Shown here: in pieces, positions 1 to 8,047 of the stretch
Layout: each line of letters opens with the position of its first letter
Numbering within the stretch: the first letter of the stretch is position 1
NCBI RefSeq assembly: GCF_036226885.1
Contig: NZ_CP109027.1
Location: forward strand, 8,556,001 to 8,620,000
From: Streptomyces sp. NBC_00663
Lineage (GTDB): Bacteria; Actinomycetota; Actinomycetes; Streptomycetales; Streptomycetaceae
DNA length: 64,000 nt
Direction of reading: 5' to 3'
Made by a program: the position numbers and the translations under genes
Notes under the pieces: generated by a model
Seen by the model: the letters and a program-made list of their open reading frames with translations, nothing else
Database searches by the model: none
Told to the model about the DNA's origin: nothing

Positions 1-2
1 CG

Positions 3-431
3 TACGACCCGGAGGGCCCGCTGCCCGAGATCGATCCCCTGGTGAGCGACGAGCACATCTCGCGCGGCCGTGCCCAGGTCCGTATGTACCGCGACCCGCT
101 CGCCACCGCCCGCGAGTGGCGCGAACTGGCCGCCGCCAACCAGTGGTCCATCCGCGACCTGGTCATCCACACCGGCAACCGGCAGACCTTCGTCGGCTCC
201 CCGGAGACGGTCGCCAGGACCATCAACGAGTACGTCCAGGCCGACGCGAGCGACGGCTTCATCCTCGTCCCGCACATCACCCCCACCGGCCTCGACGTCT
301 TCGCCGACAAGGTCGTCCCGCTCCTCCAGGAACAGGGCGTCTTCCGCACCGAGTACGAGGGCACGACCCTGCGCGACCACCTCGGCCTCGCCCACCCGGA
401 CGACGTGCGGGGTGAGCGGGCGGCCTCGTGA
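3..431 (+). CDS. LLM-class flavin-dependent monooxygenase, C-terminal part (5' end outside window)
   Basis: The reading frame is open from the window edge, so the gene starts upstream and only about 142 C-terminal residues are present. The stretch YDPEGPLPEIDPL, then a TGNRQTFVGSPETVA segment and a C-terminal DGFILVPHITPTGLD segment, are typical of the NtaA/SnaA/DszA branch of luciferase-like FMN-dependent monooxygenases. These enzymes use reduced FMN from a partner reductase to oxidise small organic or sulfur substrates. The substrate cannot be told from this fragment. A GTG at 42 is an internal codon, not a likely start. Confidence 0.8.
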   Translation, partial: YDPEGPLPEIDPLVSDEHISRGRAQVRMYRDPLATAREWRELAAANQWSIRDLVIHTGNRQTFVGSPETVARTINEYVQADASDGFILVPHITPTGLDVFADKVVPLLQEQGVFRTEYEGTTLRDHLGLAHPDDVRGERAAS

Positions 432-444
432 AGGAACGGCGGCA

Positions 445-816
445 TCACTCCCTCCAGTCGAGCTGATGCTCCGGGGTTCCCACGGACCTGCCGTACGCGA
501 TCGCCTCGGCGCGGCCTCGCCGGTCGCCGCGTCGATACCGGAACACCCTTCCGGCGAAGACGACGACGTGCTCGTCACCGGCGGTGAAGTCGGCGTACCA
601 CCCGTGCGCCGGCTCCAGCGCCGCGGCGAGCGCGTCGGCGATCGACGCCGAGAGAGAGCCGTCCGCCTCCCACTCGACCAGTGTCCACAAGGGCGGTTGA
701 CCGGCCGCGGCACTGTCCGAGACATCGAGCCGGCGCACGGCACGGACGCGGAGCCCGGGTGGGGCGAACTCGGCACCGGGGCGGAGGCTCTCGCCGAGAA
801 CATAACCGTTGATCAT
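445..816 (-). CDS. conserved hypothetical protein, 123 aa, next to WYL regulator
   Basis: I do not recognise a named domain. The protein is small, soluble and acidic, with a beta-rich C-terminal half (DEHVVVFAGRVFRYRR) and no signal peptide or membrane segment. The ATG at 816 has a good ribosome site (AGAGGAGAC) upstream. It is transcribed away from the WYL regulator at 908 across a 91-bp divergent region that holds an inverted repeat. It is therefore a candidate target of that regulator, as is common for small YafY-type regulator neighbours. Confidence 0.6.
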   Translation of the reverse strand: MINGYVLGESLRPGAEFAPPGLRVRAVRRLDVSDSAAAGQPPLWTLVEWEADGSLSASIADALAAALEPAHGWYADFTAGDEHVVVFAGRVFRYRRGDRRGRAEAIAYGRSVGTPEHQLDWRE

Positions 817-864
817 GTGCAGTCTCCTCTGCGGGGTCCGGAGAGAGAGGCTAGGGCCCGATGG

Positions 865-881
865 CTGACATCCTTTGTCAG
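865..881. promoter_or_regulatory. inverted repeat, probable operator of the WYL regulator
   Basis: The sequence CTGACA-tcctt-TGTCAG is a perfect 6-bp inverted repeat with a 5-base spacer. It lies midway between the divergent starts at 816 and 908. TGACA/TGTCA arms of this type are common beside YafY/WYL regulators in actinomycetes. Autoregulation and control of the divergent gene are inferred. Confidence 0.5.
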
Positions 882-907
882 TCGTACGGCGATGAGGTGA
901 TCGGGAG

Positions 908-1843
908 ATGCGAGCGGACCGGCTGCTGTCCCTGCTGCTCGTCCTCCAGGCCCGGGGACGGATGACGGCCCGTCAACTCGCCGCCGAGCTGGAGGTGTCG
1001 GTCCGTACCGTCTACCGCGACCTGGAGGCGCTGAGCGCGGCCGGTGTGCCGGTCGTGGCGAGCGGTGGACCGGGTGGCGGGTGTCGGCTGATGGAGGGCT
1101 GGCGCAGCCCGCTGCTCGGGATCAGCGCGGAGGAGGCGACGGCGCTCCTCGCGGTGTCGGCGGGCGGGCCGCTGGAGCGGATCGCGCTCGGTGACGCGCT
1201 CACCCAGGCGCGGCTGAAGCTGCTGGCCGCGCTGCCCGCGTCCGGCCGCGACGACACGCGTGCCGCGGCGGCCCGTTTCCACCTCGACAGCCAGGCCTGG
1301 TTCAAGCCCGCGGAACCGGTGCCGACCCTGCCGGTCCTGGTGGACGCCGTACGAGGAGACCGCCGCCTGCGCCTCACCCATGGGGACCGGACCCGCACCG
1401 TGGATCCCCTCGGCCTCGTCGCCAAGGCGGGCGTCTGGTATCTCGTCGTCGCCTCGGACCGGGGCGTCCGCGCTCACCGGGCGGCCAGGATCACCGGCGC
1501 CGAGATGCTGTCCGAGTCCTTCCGCCGGCCCTCCGGGTTCGACCTGGCCGACTTCTGGACAGGCTGGACGGCGGAGTTCGAGGCGAGCCTCGATCAACTC
1601 CGGGTCACCGTGAGGCTGTCGGACGCGGGGCTCGCCGCGCTCCCCGCGGTGCTGGGCGACACGCGGTCAGCCGCGGGGGCGGTCCCGGACGCGGGAGGCC
1701 ACCGGCTCGACCTCTGCTTCGACGACGCCCGGGCCGCCTGCCGACGCCTGCTCGGCTTCGGACCGGACGTCGAGGTTCTCGAACCGCCGGAGGTACGGGA
1801 GTTGGTGGCCGACACGGCACGCCGCACGGCTGCCCGCTACTGA
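908..1843 (+). CDS. HTH_11/WYL-domain transcriptional regulator (YafY family)
   Basis: This 311-aa protein has an N-terminal winged helix-turn-helix of the DeoR/HTH_11 type (residues about 1-60, including LAAELEVSVRTVYRDLEAL). A C-terminal WYL domain carries the GVWYLVVAS core and a WCX-like end. WYL domains bind small molecules, oligonucleotides or nucleic acid ends and act as the sensing half. The start is preceded by a GAGGTGATCGGG stretch. The inverted repeat 30-45 bp upstream is the likely binding site. The ligand is unknown. Confidence 0.9.
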   Translation: MRADRLLSLLLVLQARGRMTARQLAAELEVSVRTVYRDLEALSAAGVPVVASGGPGGGCRLMEGWRSPLLGISAEEATALLAVSAGGPLERIALGDALTQARLKLLAALPASGRDDTRAAAARFHLDSQAWFKPAEPVPTLPVLVDAVRGDRRLRLTHGDRTRTVDPLGLVAKAGVWYLVVASDRGVRAHRAARITGAEMLSESFRRPSGFDLADFWTGWTAEFEASLDQLRVTVRLSDAGLAALPAVLGDTRSAAGAVPDAGGHRLDLCFDDARAACRRLLGFGPDVEVLEPPEVRELVADTARRTAARY

Positions 1844-1865
1844 GGCGGCAAAGCGGGACCGCCCG

Positions 1866-2114
1866 CTACTGAAGCAGCAGGGCGGCGCCGCCCCAGCACG
1901 AGGCCAGGAACGCGGCGAGCAGCGCGGTCGCCAGCGCGTTGCGCCCCTTGGCCGTGGCGACCCGCGCCTCACCGGCGGCCCTGGAGCGACGCATCGCGCC
2001 GAGGAAGGACACACAGAACGCGGCACACAGCACCGCGGTGATCGGCAACAGCCAAAGAGTCAGCCGGACGTACTGCTCCAGGTCCGGGACCGTGCTGCCC
2101 TCCGTCGCAAGCAT
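1866..2114 (-). CDS. small two-helix membrane protein
   Basis: The protein has about 82 residues from the chosen ATG at 2114; the frame stays open to a TTG at 2183. Two hydrophobic segments are visible (LTLWLLPITAVLCAAFCVSF and a C-terminal LATALLAAFLASC), joined by a basic loop. It lies downstream of and in the same direction as the metallopeptidase at 2295, but a strong hairpin (2192-2237) separates them, so it is probably transcribed separately. No function is recognised and the start is uncertain. Confidence 0.5.
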   Translation of the reverse strand: MLATEGSTVPDLEQYVRLTLWLLPITAVLCAAFCVSFLGAMRRSRAAGEARVATAKGRNALATALLAAFLASCWGGAALLLQ

Positions 2115-2191
2115 GAGCGGATCGTAGACCGCGCCTGTCGCCCCGCGCGACCCCCGAACCACTCCGCCCGAGTTGGCCTGCAACGCCGCCT

Positions 2192-2237
2192 GGCCGGCCG
2201 ATCGTCTCCCTCCCCCGAAGGTGACGATCGGCCGGCC
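2192..2237. terminator. strong intrinsic hairpin after the metallopeptidase gene
   Basis: GGCCGGCCGATCGTC (2192-2206) and GACGATCGGCCGGCC (2223-2237) form a perfect 15-bp stem around a 16-base loop. It lies just past the stop of the minus-strand metallopeptidase at 2295. No U-tract follows, which is normal for Streptomyces terminators. Confidence 0.7.
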
Positions 2238-2294
2238 ATTCCCCCGGCGCCGGACAGTGGTCCAGCCTCGCCCGTGTGCGGCCCGTATGTGCTG

Positions 2295-3380
2295 TCACCA
2301 GCACATGACCGCGGTTTCCCCCGAACCCCACGCGGAGTACAGGCGCACACGGACGAAGTAGCGGCGGCCCTTGACGAGACGGGCCCTGACGGTGGCGTTG
2401 TGCGGTGTTCCCCCGTCGTCGTGGCCGCCGAGATAGCGGGGTTCCCCGTCCCGCTCCTCGAAGACCACGACCACGGTGTCGCTGTCGCCGAAGGTGCCCA
2501 CGCTGTACTCGCGGGTCTCCGGCGGCTCGACGGTGAAGTCCGCCTGCTCGCCCGGGCCGAGCCCGAGCGGCGCCGAGCGGAACGGCATCAGTGCGGGCGG
2601 CAGTGTGGGACCGACCGACGGATACCAGCGCTGGACGTACTCCTTGTCGGAGGGTGAGAGCGTGCCGGGCGGGGTCAGACCCGCACGGAACTGCTCCGGC
2701 TCCAGGATCAGCCCCGCCGAGAACGGATACTCCATGATCGACTGGTGGTCCCAGGCGGAGCCGCTCACCTCGTTGGGGTCGAGCTTGCGCAGAATGTTGA
2801 AGAACGTCTTGTCCCGGGTCCAGAAGTTCGGCGGGCCCGCCAGCTCGGCGTAGACGGCCTCGTCGTCCCAGTGGATCCCGGCGAACGGGTTCTGGTGCTC
2901 GTGGTGCATGCCGAGCGCGTGCCCGATCTCGTGCAGGGCCGTCCCGCGCTCCCCCGGCGCGGTCAGGTCCCACCCGAAGTTCATCGTGCGCTCGTGCAGT
3001 CCGACCTGGAGCGCGTCCTTGCCCACCGTCGACCAGGAACCGTCGCCGAGCTGGAACCCGATCCGCAGCTCCGCCTCGGAACGGTCGCCGACCTCGGCGA
3101 ACGTGACCCCGATACCGAGGTCCTGCCACTCCAGGAAGCACTCCCGTACGACGTCCCGCTGCTCCTGCGCGCCGACCCACGACACCCGGCGGGTCGCCCC
3201 GCTGCCGGGTACCGCGATCACCGAGGCGTCCGAGTCGCCGTCGAAGAAGTAGTAGTGCAGGACGGTGTTGTTGACCCACTTCCGGCTCCCGCTGATGAGC
3301 GCGCTCAGCCGCTCGGCGGTCAACCCCGGTGTGAAGACGGGGGCCGACTGCTGCGCGAGGGAGCAGTAGCGGGAAGCCAT
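2295..3380 (-). CDS. M12-like zinc metallopeptidase without a signal peptide
   Basis: The zinc-binding motif HEIGHALGMHH (H150, E151, H154, H160) fits HEXXHxxGxxH, and a Met-turn follows (SIMEYPF). Together these place this 361-aa protein with the metzincins (astacin/M12 side). Residues about 20-240 are the peptidase domain. The last ~100 residues look like a beta-sandwich (ADFTVEPPETREYSVGTF onward), as in pre-peptidase C-terminal domains. There is no signal peptide or transmembrane helix, so it probably acts in the cytoplasm, which is unusual for an astacin-like enzyme. It is divergent from the LuxR-type ATPase gene, with under 100 bp between the starts. Confidence 0.85.
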   Translation of the reverse strand: MASRYCSLAQQSAPVFTPGLTAERLSALISGSRKWVNNTVLHYYFFDGDSDASVIAVPGSGATRRVSWVGAQEQRDVVRECFLEWQDLGIGVTFAEVGDRSEAELRIGFQLGDGSWSTVGKDALQVGLHERTMNFGWDLTAPGERGTALHEIGHALGMHHEHQNPFAGIHWDDEAVYAELAGPPNFWTRDKTFFNILRKLDPNEVSGSAWDHQSIMEYPFSAGLILEPEQFRAGLTPPGTLSPSDKEYVQRWYPSVGPTLPPALMPFRSAPLGLGPGEQADFTVEPPETREYSVGTFGDSDTVVVVFEERDGEPRYLGGHDDGGTPHNATVRARLVKGRRYFVRVRLYSAWGSGETAVMCW

Positions 3381-3477
3381 GCGCCAAGAGTGCCGTCGGC
3401 CCTCGGCGGGCGCCTGAGTCGAAGGCTACTCAAGTCCCCGTGTATCAGGCGTGAGTACTCGCGCTCTTGTAGGTGTG

Positions 3478-5256
3478 ATGACTTGGGAACGGGACGCGAA
3501 GACCCTGGAGCTGCCCTGGCCGTTCACCGGCCGGGAGGACGAACTCGAGCTGATCCGCCGCTCGTCGGCCGCAGGTCACCACGGCATCGTGGTCACCGGC
3601 CCGGCGGGCTGCGGCAAGACCCGGCTCGTCACGGAAGCCGTCCGCGGCACCGACTGCGCCAGGGTGGCCGGGACGCCCGAGACCCGGCACATCCCGTTCG
3701 CCGCGTTCGCCCATCTGCTGCCCGAGACGGTGAACCTGCACCGGGCGGTGCAACTTCTGTCCGCCGTACGGCTGTTGCTGGTCGACGACGCTCATCTGCT
3801 CGATGACGCCTCGGCCGCCCTCGTCCACCAGCTCGCCGTGCACGGCCGCACCCGGCTGCTGGTCGTCGCCACCGACGGCGCCCCCGCCCCCGGCGCCGTC
3901 TCCCGGCTGTGGACCGGCGAGCTGCTGCCGCGCCTCGCCCTGGAACCGCTGCCCCACGAGGAGACGGCCCAGCTGGCCGCGGCGGGCGTCGGGGGAAGCC
4001 TGGAACCGCTCACCGTCAACCGGCTGCACCGGCTGTGCCGCGGCGACCTGCGACTGCTGCGCGAGCTGCTCGGCGCCGTCCGCGAGAGCGGGCTGCTCAC
4101 CCGGCTGCCCGGGTCGGACGACTGGGCGTGGCGGGGCCCGATGCCGGTCACGACGACCGTGCGGGAACGGACGGCGCGGGTCCTGGAGCGCGCGGACCGC
4201 GAGACGCTCGAACTCCTCGCGTTCGCCGAGCCGTTGCCGCGGTCCATGGACGACCTCGACCTGCCCGCCCTCGAACGCCTCGAAGCCGACGGCCTGGTGC
4301 ACGTCGACGACGACGGTGCCGTACGTCTCGCCCACCCCCTGCACGGCCCGGTGCTGCGGGCCGCGGCCGGCCGGCTGCGGGCGAGGCGGCTGGCGCGCGG
4401 GCCGGAGCAGTGCTCGGCGGCCCTGGCGGCGGAGACCGCCGCGCTGGCGGCCAGGATCGAGCGCGCCGACGTACGGGAGACGGACGCGCCCGTGGGGGAG
4501 TGGCTCGTCGCGGAGGGACAGCCGGTCCCGGCGCGGTACGCGGCCGTCCGGGCGAGGTTCGCCCGGCTGCGCGGAGAGCTGCGGGAGGCGGCGGCCTGGG
4601 CGAGGGAGGGACTGCGGGAGACGGCGGGCGACCCGTCCTGCCGTGCCGAACTCGCCCTGGCGGCCGCGCAGTCGGGAGAGACGACCGGCCTCGACGGCGA
4701 TGCCGGCGGCCCGGTCGCGGCCTGGCTGGCGGCGGCGCGCGGCGACGTCGACACCGCGCTGGAAACGGTCACCGACGCCTACGACGCCGTACGCCTCGGA
4801 GCTCCCCACGCGCGGCCGGGCACCGGGGTGTTCGCCCTGCACGCCGACGCGCTCGCCCGGAACGACGGGCCGGCGCTGGACCGGGCCGCCGAGCGGCTGG
4901 AGGAGCGCGGGTTCCTGCTGTTCGCCGCCGAGGCGCACGCACAGGCCGTCCGCGCCCACCGCGACCCGCGCGCCGCCCGCACCTCACGCACCCGGGCCGT
5001 CGCCCTCGCCCGCCGCTGCCAAGGGGCCCGCACCCCGGCCCTGTCCGGACTGGTCCTCGGCGAACTCACCGCACGCCAACGGCAGATCGTCACACTCGCC
5101 GCCGCCGGACTCAGCAACCGGCAGATCGCGGAGAAGCTGACGCTGTCCATCCGCACCGTCGGCAACCACCTCTACAGCGCGTACGCCCGCCTCGGTGCGA
5201 ACGACCGCGGAGCGCTGCCGTGGCTGGTGGAACTGCCCGCCGCACAGCCGGCCTGA
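3478..5256 (+). CDS. LuxR-family regulator with AAA/STAND-like ATPase domain
   Basis: The N-terminal P-loop ATPase shows GPAGCGKT (about residues 41-48 from this start) and a Walker B stretch LLLVDDAHLLDD. A helical middle region follows. A C-terminal LuxR helix-turn-helix (LTARQRQIVTLAAAGLSNRQ onward) occupies the last ~65 residues. At 592 aa it is shorter than full LAL regulators, which are near 900. I chose ATG 3478; GTG 3451 is in frame but has no better ribosome site. It faces the metallopeptidase gene and converges on the CHAT gene across a terminator, so it is a plausible regulator of the protease block. That role is inferred. Confidence 0.85.
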   Translation: MTWERDAKTLELPWPFTGREDELELIRRSSAAGHHGIVVTGPAGCGKTRLVTEAVRGTDCARVAGTPETRHIPFAAFAHLLPETVNLHRAVQLLSAVRLLLVDDAHLLDDASAALVHQLAVHGRTRLLVVATDGAPAPGAVSRLWTGELLPRLALEPLPHEETAQLAAAGVGGSLEPLTVNRLHRLCRGDLRLLRELLGAVRESGLLTRLPGSDDWAWRGPMPVTTTVRERTARVLERADRETLELLAFAEPLPRSMDDLDLPALERLEADGLVHVDDDGAVRLAHPLHGPVLRAAAGRLRARRLARGPEQCSAALAAETAALAARIERADVRETDAPVGEWLVAEGQPVPARYAAVRARFARLRGELREAAAWAREGLRETAGDPSCRAELALAAAQSGETTGLDGDAGGPVAAWLAAARGDVDTALETVTDAYDAVRLGAPHARPGTGVFALHADALARNDGPALDRAAERLEERGFLLFAAEAHAQAVRAHRDPRAARTSRTRAVALARRCQGARTPALSGLVLGELTARQRQIVTLAAAGLSNRQIAEKLTLSIRTVGNHLYSAYARLGANDRGALPWLVELPAAQPA

Positions 5257-5277
5257 GCCGGCCCATCGACCGGCGGT

Positions 5278-5306
5278 CTGACCCCCGTAATCGGGGGAGG
5301 GGTCAG
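5278..5306. terminator. bidirectional hairpin between LuxR and CHAT genes
   Basis: CTGACCCC (5278-5285) pairs with GGGGTCAG (5299-5306), and an alternative inner stem CCCCCG/CGGGGG surrounds TAAT. It sits between two convergent genes that stop at 5256 and 5332, so it can serve both. Confidence 0.65.
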
Positions 5307-5331
5307 GCCGCCGCCCTGACCGGCACCGCGC

Positions 5332-7938
5332 TCACGCCGCGCCGAACGCCGAGAACGCCCACCCCGTCGCCTGGTGCGTCGCATCCCCCGGCAGTGCCGC
5401 ACGCGCGTCGCGCAGCGCCTCGGCCAGGGACAGGCCGGTGCTCAGCGCCTTGTGCAGGGCGAGCATCAGCGGGACCACCGCCGCGTCGTTGACCGGCGCG
5501 GTGCACGCCACCACGCCCGCCGTGCCCAGCGGCAGCAGCGCGGTGACCAGGCCGAGCAGCTCGTCCGCGCCGACCGAGGCGAACCGGGCGGTGTCGCAGC
5601 AGGACAGGATGATCCGGTACGGGCTGCGGTCGAGGCGCTCGAAGTCGTGCACGACGATCGGCCCGTCGGCCATCCGCAGCGAGGAGAACAGCGGGCTGTC
5701 GGCGCGGAAGGTGCCGTGCGCGGCGATGTGCGCCAGCGCGGCTCCGTCGAGCTCCGTCAACACCCGTGGCACCCGCGCCTCGTCCTCCTCCAGGACGGTC
5801 GACCCGCCGTACCGGCCCGCCAGTTCGGGCACTTCGGCGCCCTCGGTCGCCAACCCCGGCCCACGGACCAGCACATGGCGGCCCCCGGGCGGCGGTTCGG
5901 TCTCGCGGGCCCGCAGCCAGCTGCTCGCCGACGGCGACACACTGAGCACCCGCTCCCGCAGCGACGGCAGCAGCGCCCACGGCACCCGGTGCAGCCGGCC
6001 CGGCGGTACGACGACGACCGGCCCGGAGCCGAGGTGGGCCGCGGCCGGACCGAGCAGCAGCTCCTCCAGACGCCGCCCCGCCGCCTCCACCACCGGCAGC
6101 CGCCCCTCCGCCCCCGGATGCGCCAGCCGGCGCAGCCCGGCCTGCACATGCTCGGCCTCGGTCTCCGCCTCGTGCAGCAGCCCGGCCTCGAACCGCCGCA
6201 CTCGTCCCTGCCCGCACAGCAGTACCTGAACACGCCCGTCGAGCACCGCCAGTTCGACCAGGCGTACGTCATCACCCAGCCGCTCCAGCAGCCGGCCCGG
6301 TTCGAAGCGGCTGCCGTCGCCGGGGTTGTCCCCGCGGATGTGCAGGGTGCGGGCGCGGATCTCCCGTTCCAGGCGCCGCTGTTCGCGCTCCAGTACAGGC
6401 AGCGGACGGCCCTCCCTGCGGGCGGCCTCCGCGCGGGCCGCGATCTCCCGGAACGCCGTCAGATCGCTCAGCAGCGCCGGGTCGTCGGGCGGGCGGGTCG
6501 GCGGCGCGGAGAGAGCGGTGGCCCGCCAGCGTTCGCTCCACACCAGCAGCCGGCGCGGGTTGCCGGAGTCCAGGCTCGCCCGCTGCGCCAACGCGGCCAG
6601 TTCCGCGCCCTGTTCGGTGGCCCGGGCCCTGAGCTCCGAGGCGCCCAGCGTCATCCGGTGGTCGTCGAGGACGTCCAGGCCACGTCGGCACGCCTCCAGG
6701 ATGCCCCGCCCCGACCCGGCCGCCCGGGCCCGCAGCGCCTGCGCCGCCCAGCCGGTCATCCGCGCCAGCGGAGGGCCGCTGTGCCGGCTGCGGGCGGCGA
6801 TCGCCAGATGCCGTTCGGCATCCTCCGTCCAGCCCAGCCCCAGTGCGATCCGCCCCGCCAGCAGCGAGGCCTCGGGCGCGGCCGGCGCCCCGAACCCGGC
6901 CAGGCGCTCGGCGACTTCGGCCGCGTCGGCCACCAGCCGCCCCGAACCGCGTCCGGCGGCCAGCCGCGCCTCGACCAGCACCAGCCGGGCATGCGTCTCC
7001 CACCAGGACCGCCGCTGCGCGGCGAACAGCCGCACCGCGAGCGCCGCCCGCGCGATCGCGGTGTGCGGATCGCCCGCCCGCCGCGCGGCCCGCGCCGCCG
7101 CCAGCAGCAGCTCCGCCTTGAGGGTGGACTGTCCGCCGATCCCGTCCAGCACGGCGATCGCCGCGTCCGCCTCCGCCAGCGCCTCCGGCGCGAGACCGGC
7201 CGCCATCAGCACCTCGCAGCGCCGGATGTACCACATGAACGACGGCGTGCCGAGCTTGGCGTACCGCTCCCCGGCCTCGTCGAACAGGCGCAGCGCCGCC
7301 GGGATGTCGCCGGACCGGAACGCGGCGAGCCCCCGGCTCTCCACCCCGTCCGCCTTGTCGTGCTCCTGGCCCGTGGTGTCGAACAGCGTCTCGGCCGCCG
7401 CGAAGTCCGCCTCGGCCCGCTCCACCGCGCCGACCGCCAGATGCACGGTCGCGCGCAGCGTCAGCGCCCGCGCGGTCCAGATCACGTCGTCCACCTGGCG
7501 CAGCACGGGAATCGCCCGGCGTACGTCCTCCAGCGCCTCCCGGTGCCGGCCGAGCACCCACGAGGCGTAGGCCCGCCTGAACAGCACCCGGGCGCGGGTG
7601 TGCCCGCTGCTCACCGCGACCCCGCGCTCCAGCGCGTCCAGGCCCTGCCGGGTACGCCCCGCGGTCACGAGCGCCACGCCGAGCGCGGCCAGCACATCGG
7701 CCTCGCGGTCGGCGGACTCGGCGCGTACGGCGAGGTCGCGGGCGCGCCGCAGATGGTGCAGCGCGATCTTCATGTCGCCCCAGTCGCGCTGCCAGATACC
7801 GATCACCTGATGGGCGACGGAGGCATGCAGCGGTGAGGGATCGGAGCCGATTACCTCCTCTGCCCTCGCCAGCGCCTGCTTGGGGGCGGCGAACACCATG
7901 GGCAGCAGTTCGAGAACCGTGTCGCTTCCCGCCATCAC
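5332..7938 (-). CDS. TPR-repeat CHAT-domain (caspase-like) peptidase
   Basis: This 868-aa protein has helical TPR-type repeats over about residues 20-450 and a basic linker. The C-terminal CHAT domain (about 580-868) belongs to the caspase-like clan CD. The likely catalytic dyad is H741 (HIAAHGTF) and C781 (ILSCCDT). CHAT enzymes cleave proteins in bacterial conflict and cell-death systems, usually after a sensor signal, and TPRs often recruit the substrate or partner. It is divergent from the subtilase operon with 109 bp between starts, which points to shared control. No signal peptide is present. Its substrate is unknown; the subtilase or the 162-aa protein are the obvious neighbours to consider. 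Confidence 0.9.
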   Translation of the reverse strand: MMAGSDTVLELLPMVFAAPKQALARAEEVIGSDPSPLHASVAHQVIGIWQRDWGDMKIALHHLRRARDLAVRAESADREADVLAALGVALVTAGRTRQGLDALERGVAVSSGHTRARVLFRRAYASWVLGRHREALEDVRRAIPVLRQVDDVIWTARALTLRATVHLAVGAVERAEADFAAAETLFDTTGQEHDKADGVESRGLAAFRSGDIPAALRLFDEAGERYAKLGTPSFMWYIRRCEVLMAAGLAPEALAEADAAIAVLDGIGGQSTLKAELLLAAARAARRAGDPHTAIARAALAVRLFAAQRRSWWETHARLVLVEARLAAGRGSGRLVADAAEVAERLAGFGAPAAPEASLLAGRIALGLGWTEDAERHLAIAARSRHSGPPLARMTGWAAQALRARAAGSGRGILEACRRGLDVLDDHRMTLGASELRARATEQGAELAALAQRASLDSGNPRRLLVWSERWRATALSAPPTRPPDDPALLSDLTAFREIAARAEAARREGRPLPVLEREQRRLEREIRARTLHIRGDNPGDGSRFEPGRLLERLGDDVRLVELAVLDGRVQVLLCGQGRVRRFEAGLLHEAETEAEHVQAGLRRLAHPGAEGRLPVVEAAGRRLEELLLGPAAAHLGSGPVVVVPPGRLHRVPWALLPSLRERVLSVSPSASSWLRARETEPPPGGRHVLVRGPGLATEGAEVPELAGRYGGSTVLEEDEARVPRVLTELDGAALAHIAAHGTFRADSPLFSSLRMADGPIVVHDFERLDRSPYRIILSCCDTARFASVGADELLGLVTALLPLGTAGVVACTAPVNDAAVVPLMLALHKALSTGLSLAEALRDARAALPGDATHQATGWAFSAFGAA

Positions 7939-8047
7939 TCAACGGATGGTAGTGCTCCGGGTCGTACGGCACACAGGGGTGGCGCTGTATCAATCGGCGG
8001 ACCCGAGACTCTGACTGACGACCACCGCTCAAGTGGGAGGACACGCC

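Noticed and set aside
5374..7836. 820-aa plus-strand frame opposite the CHAT gene
   Set aside because: Gln/Arg-rich mirror of the CHAT frame, no motifs.
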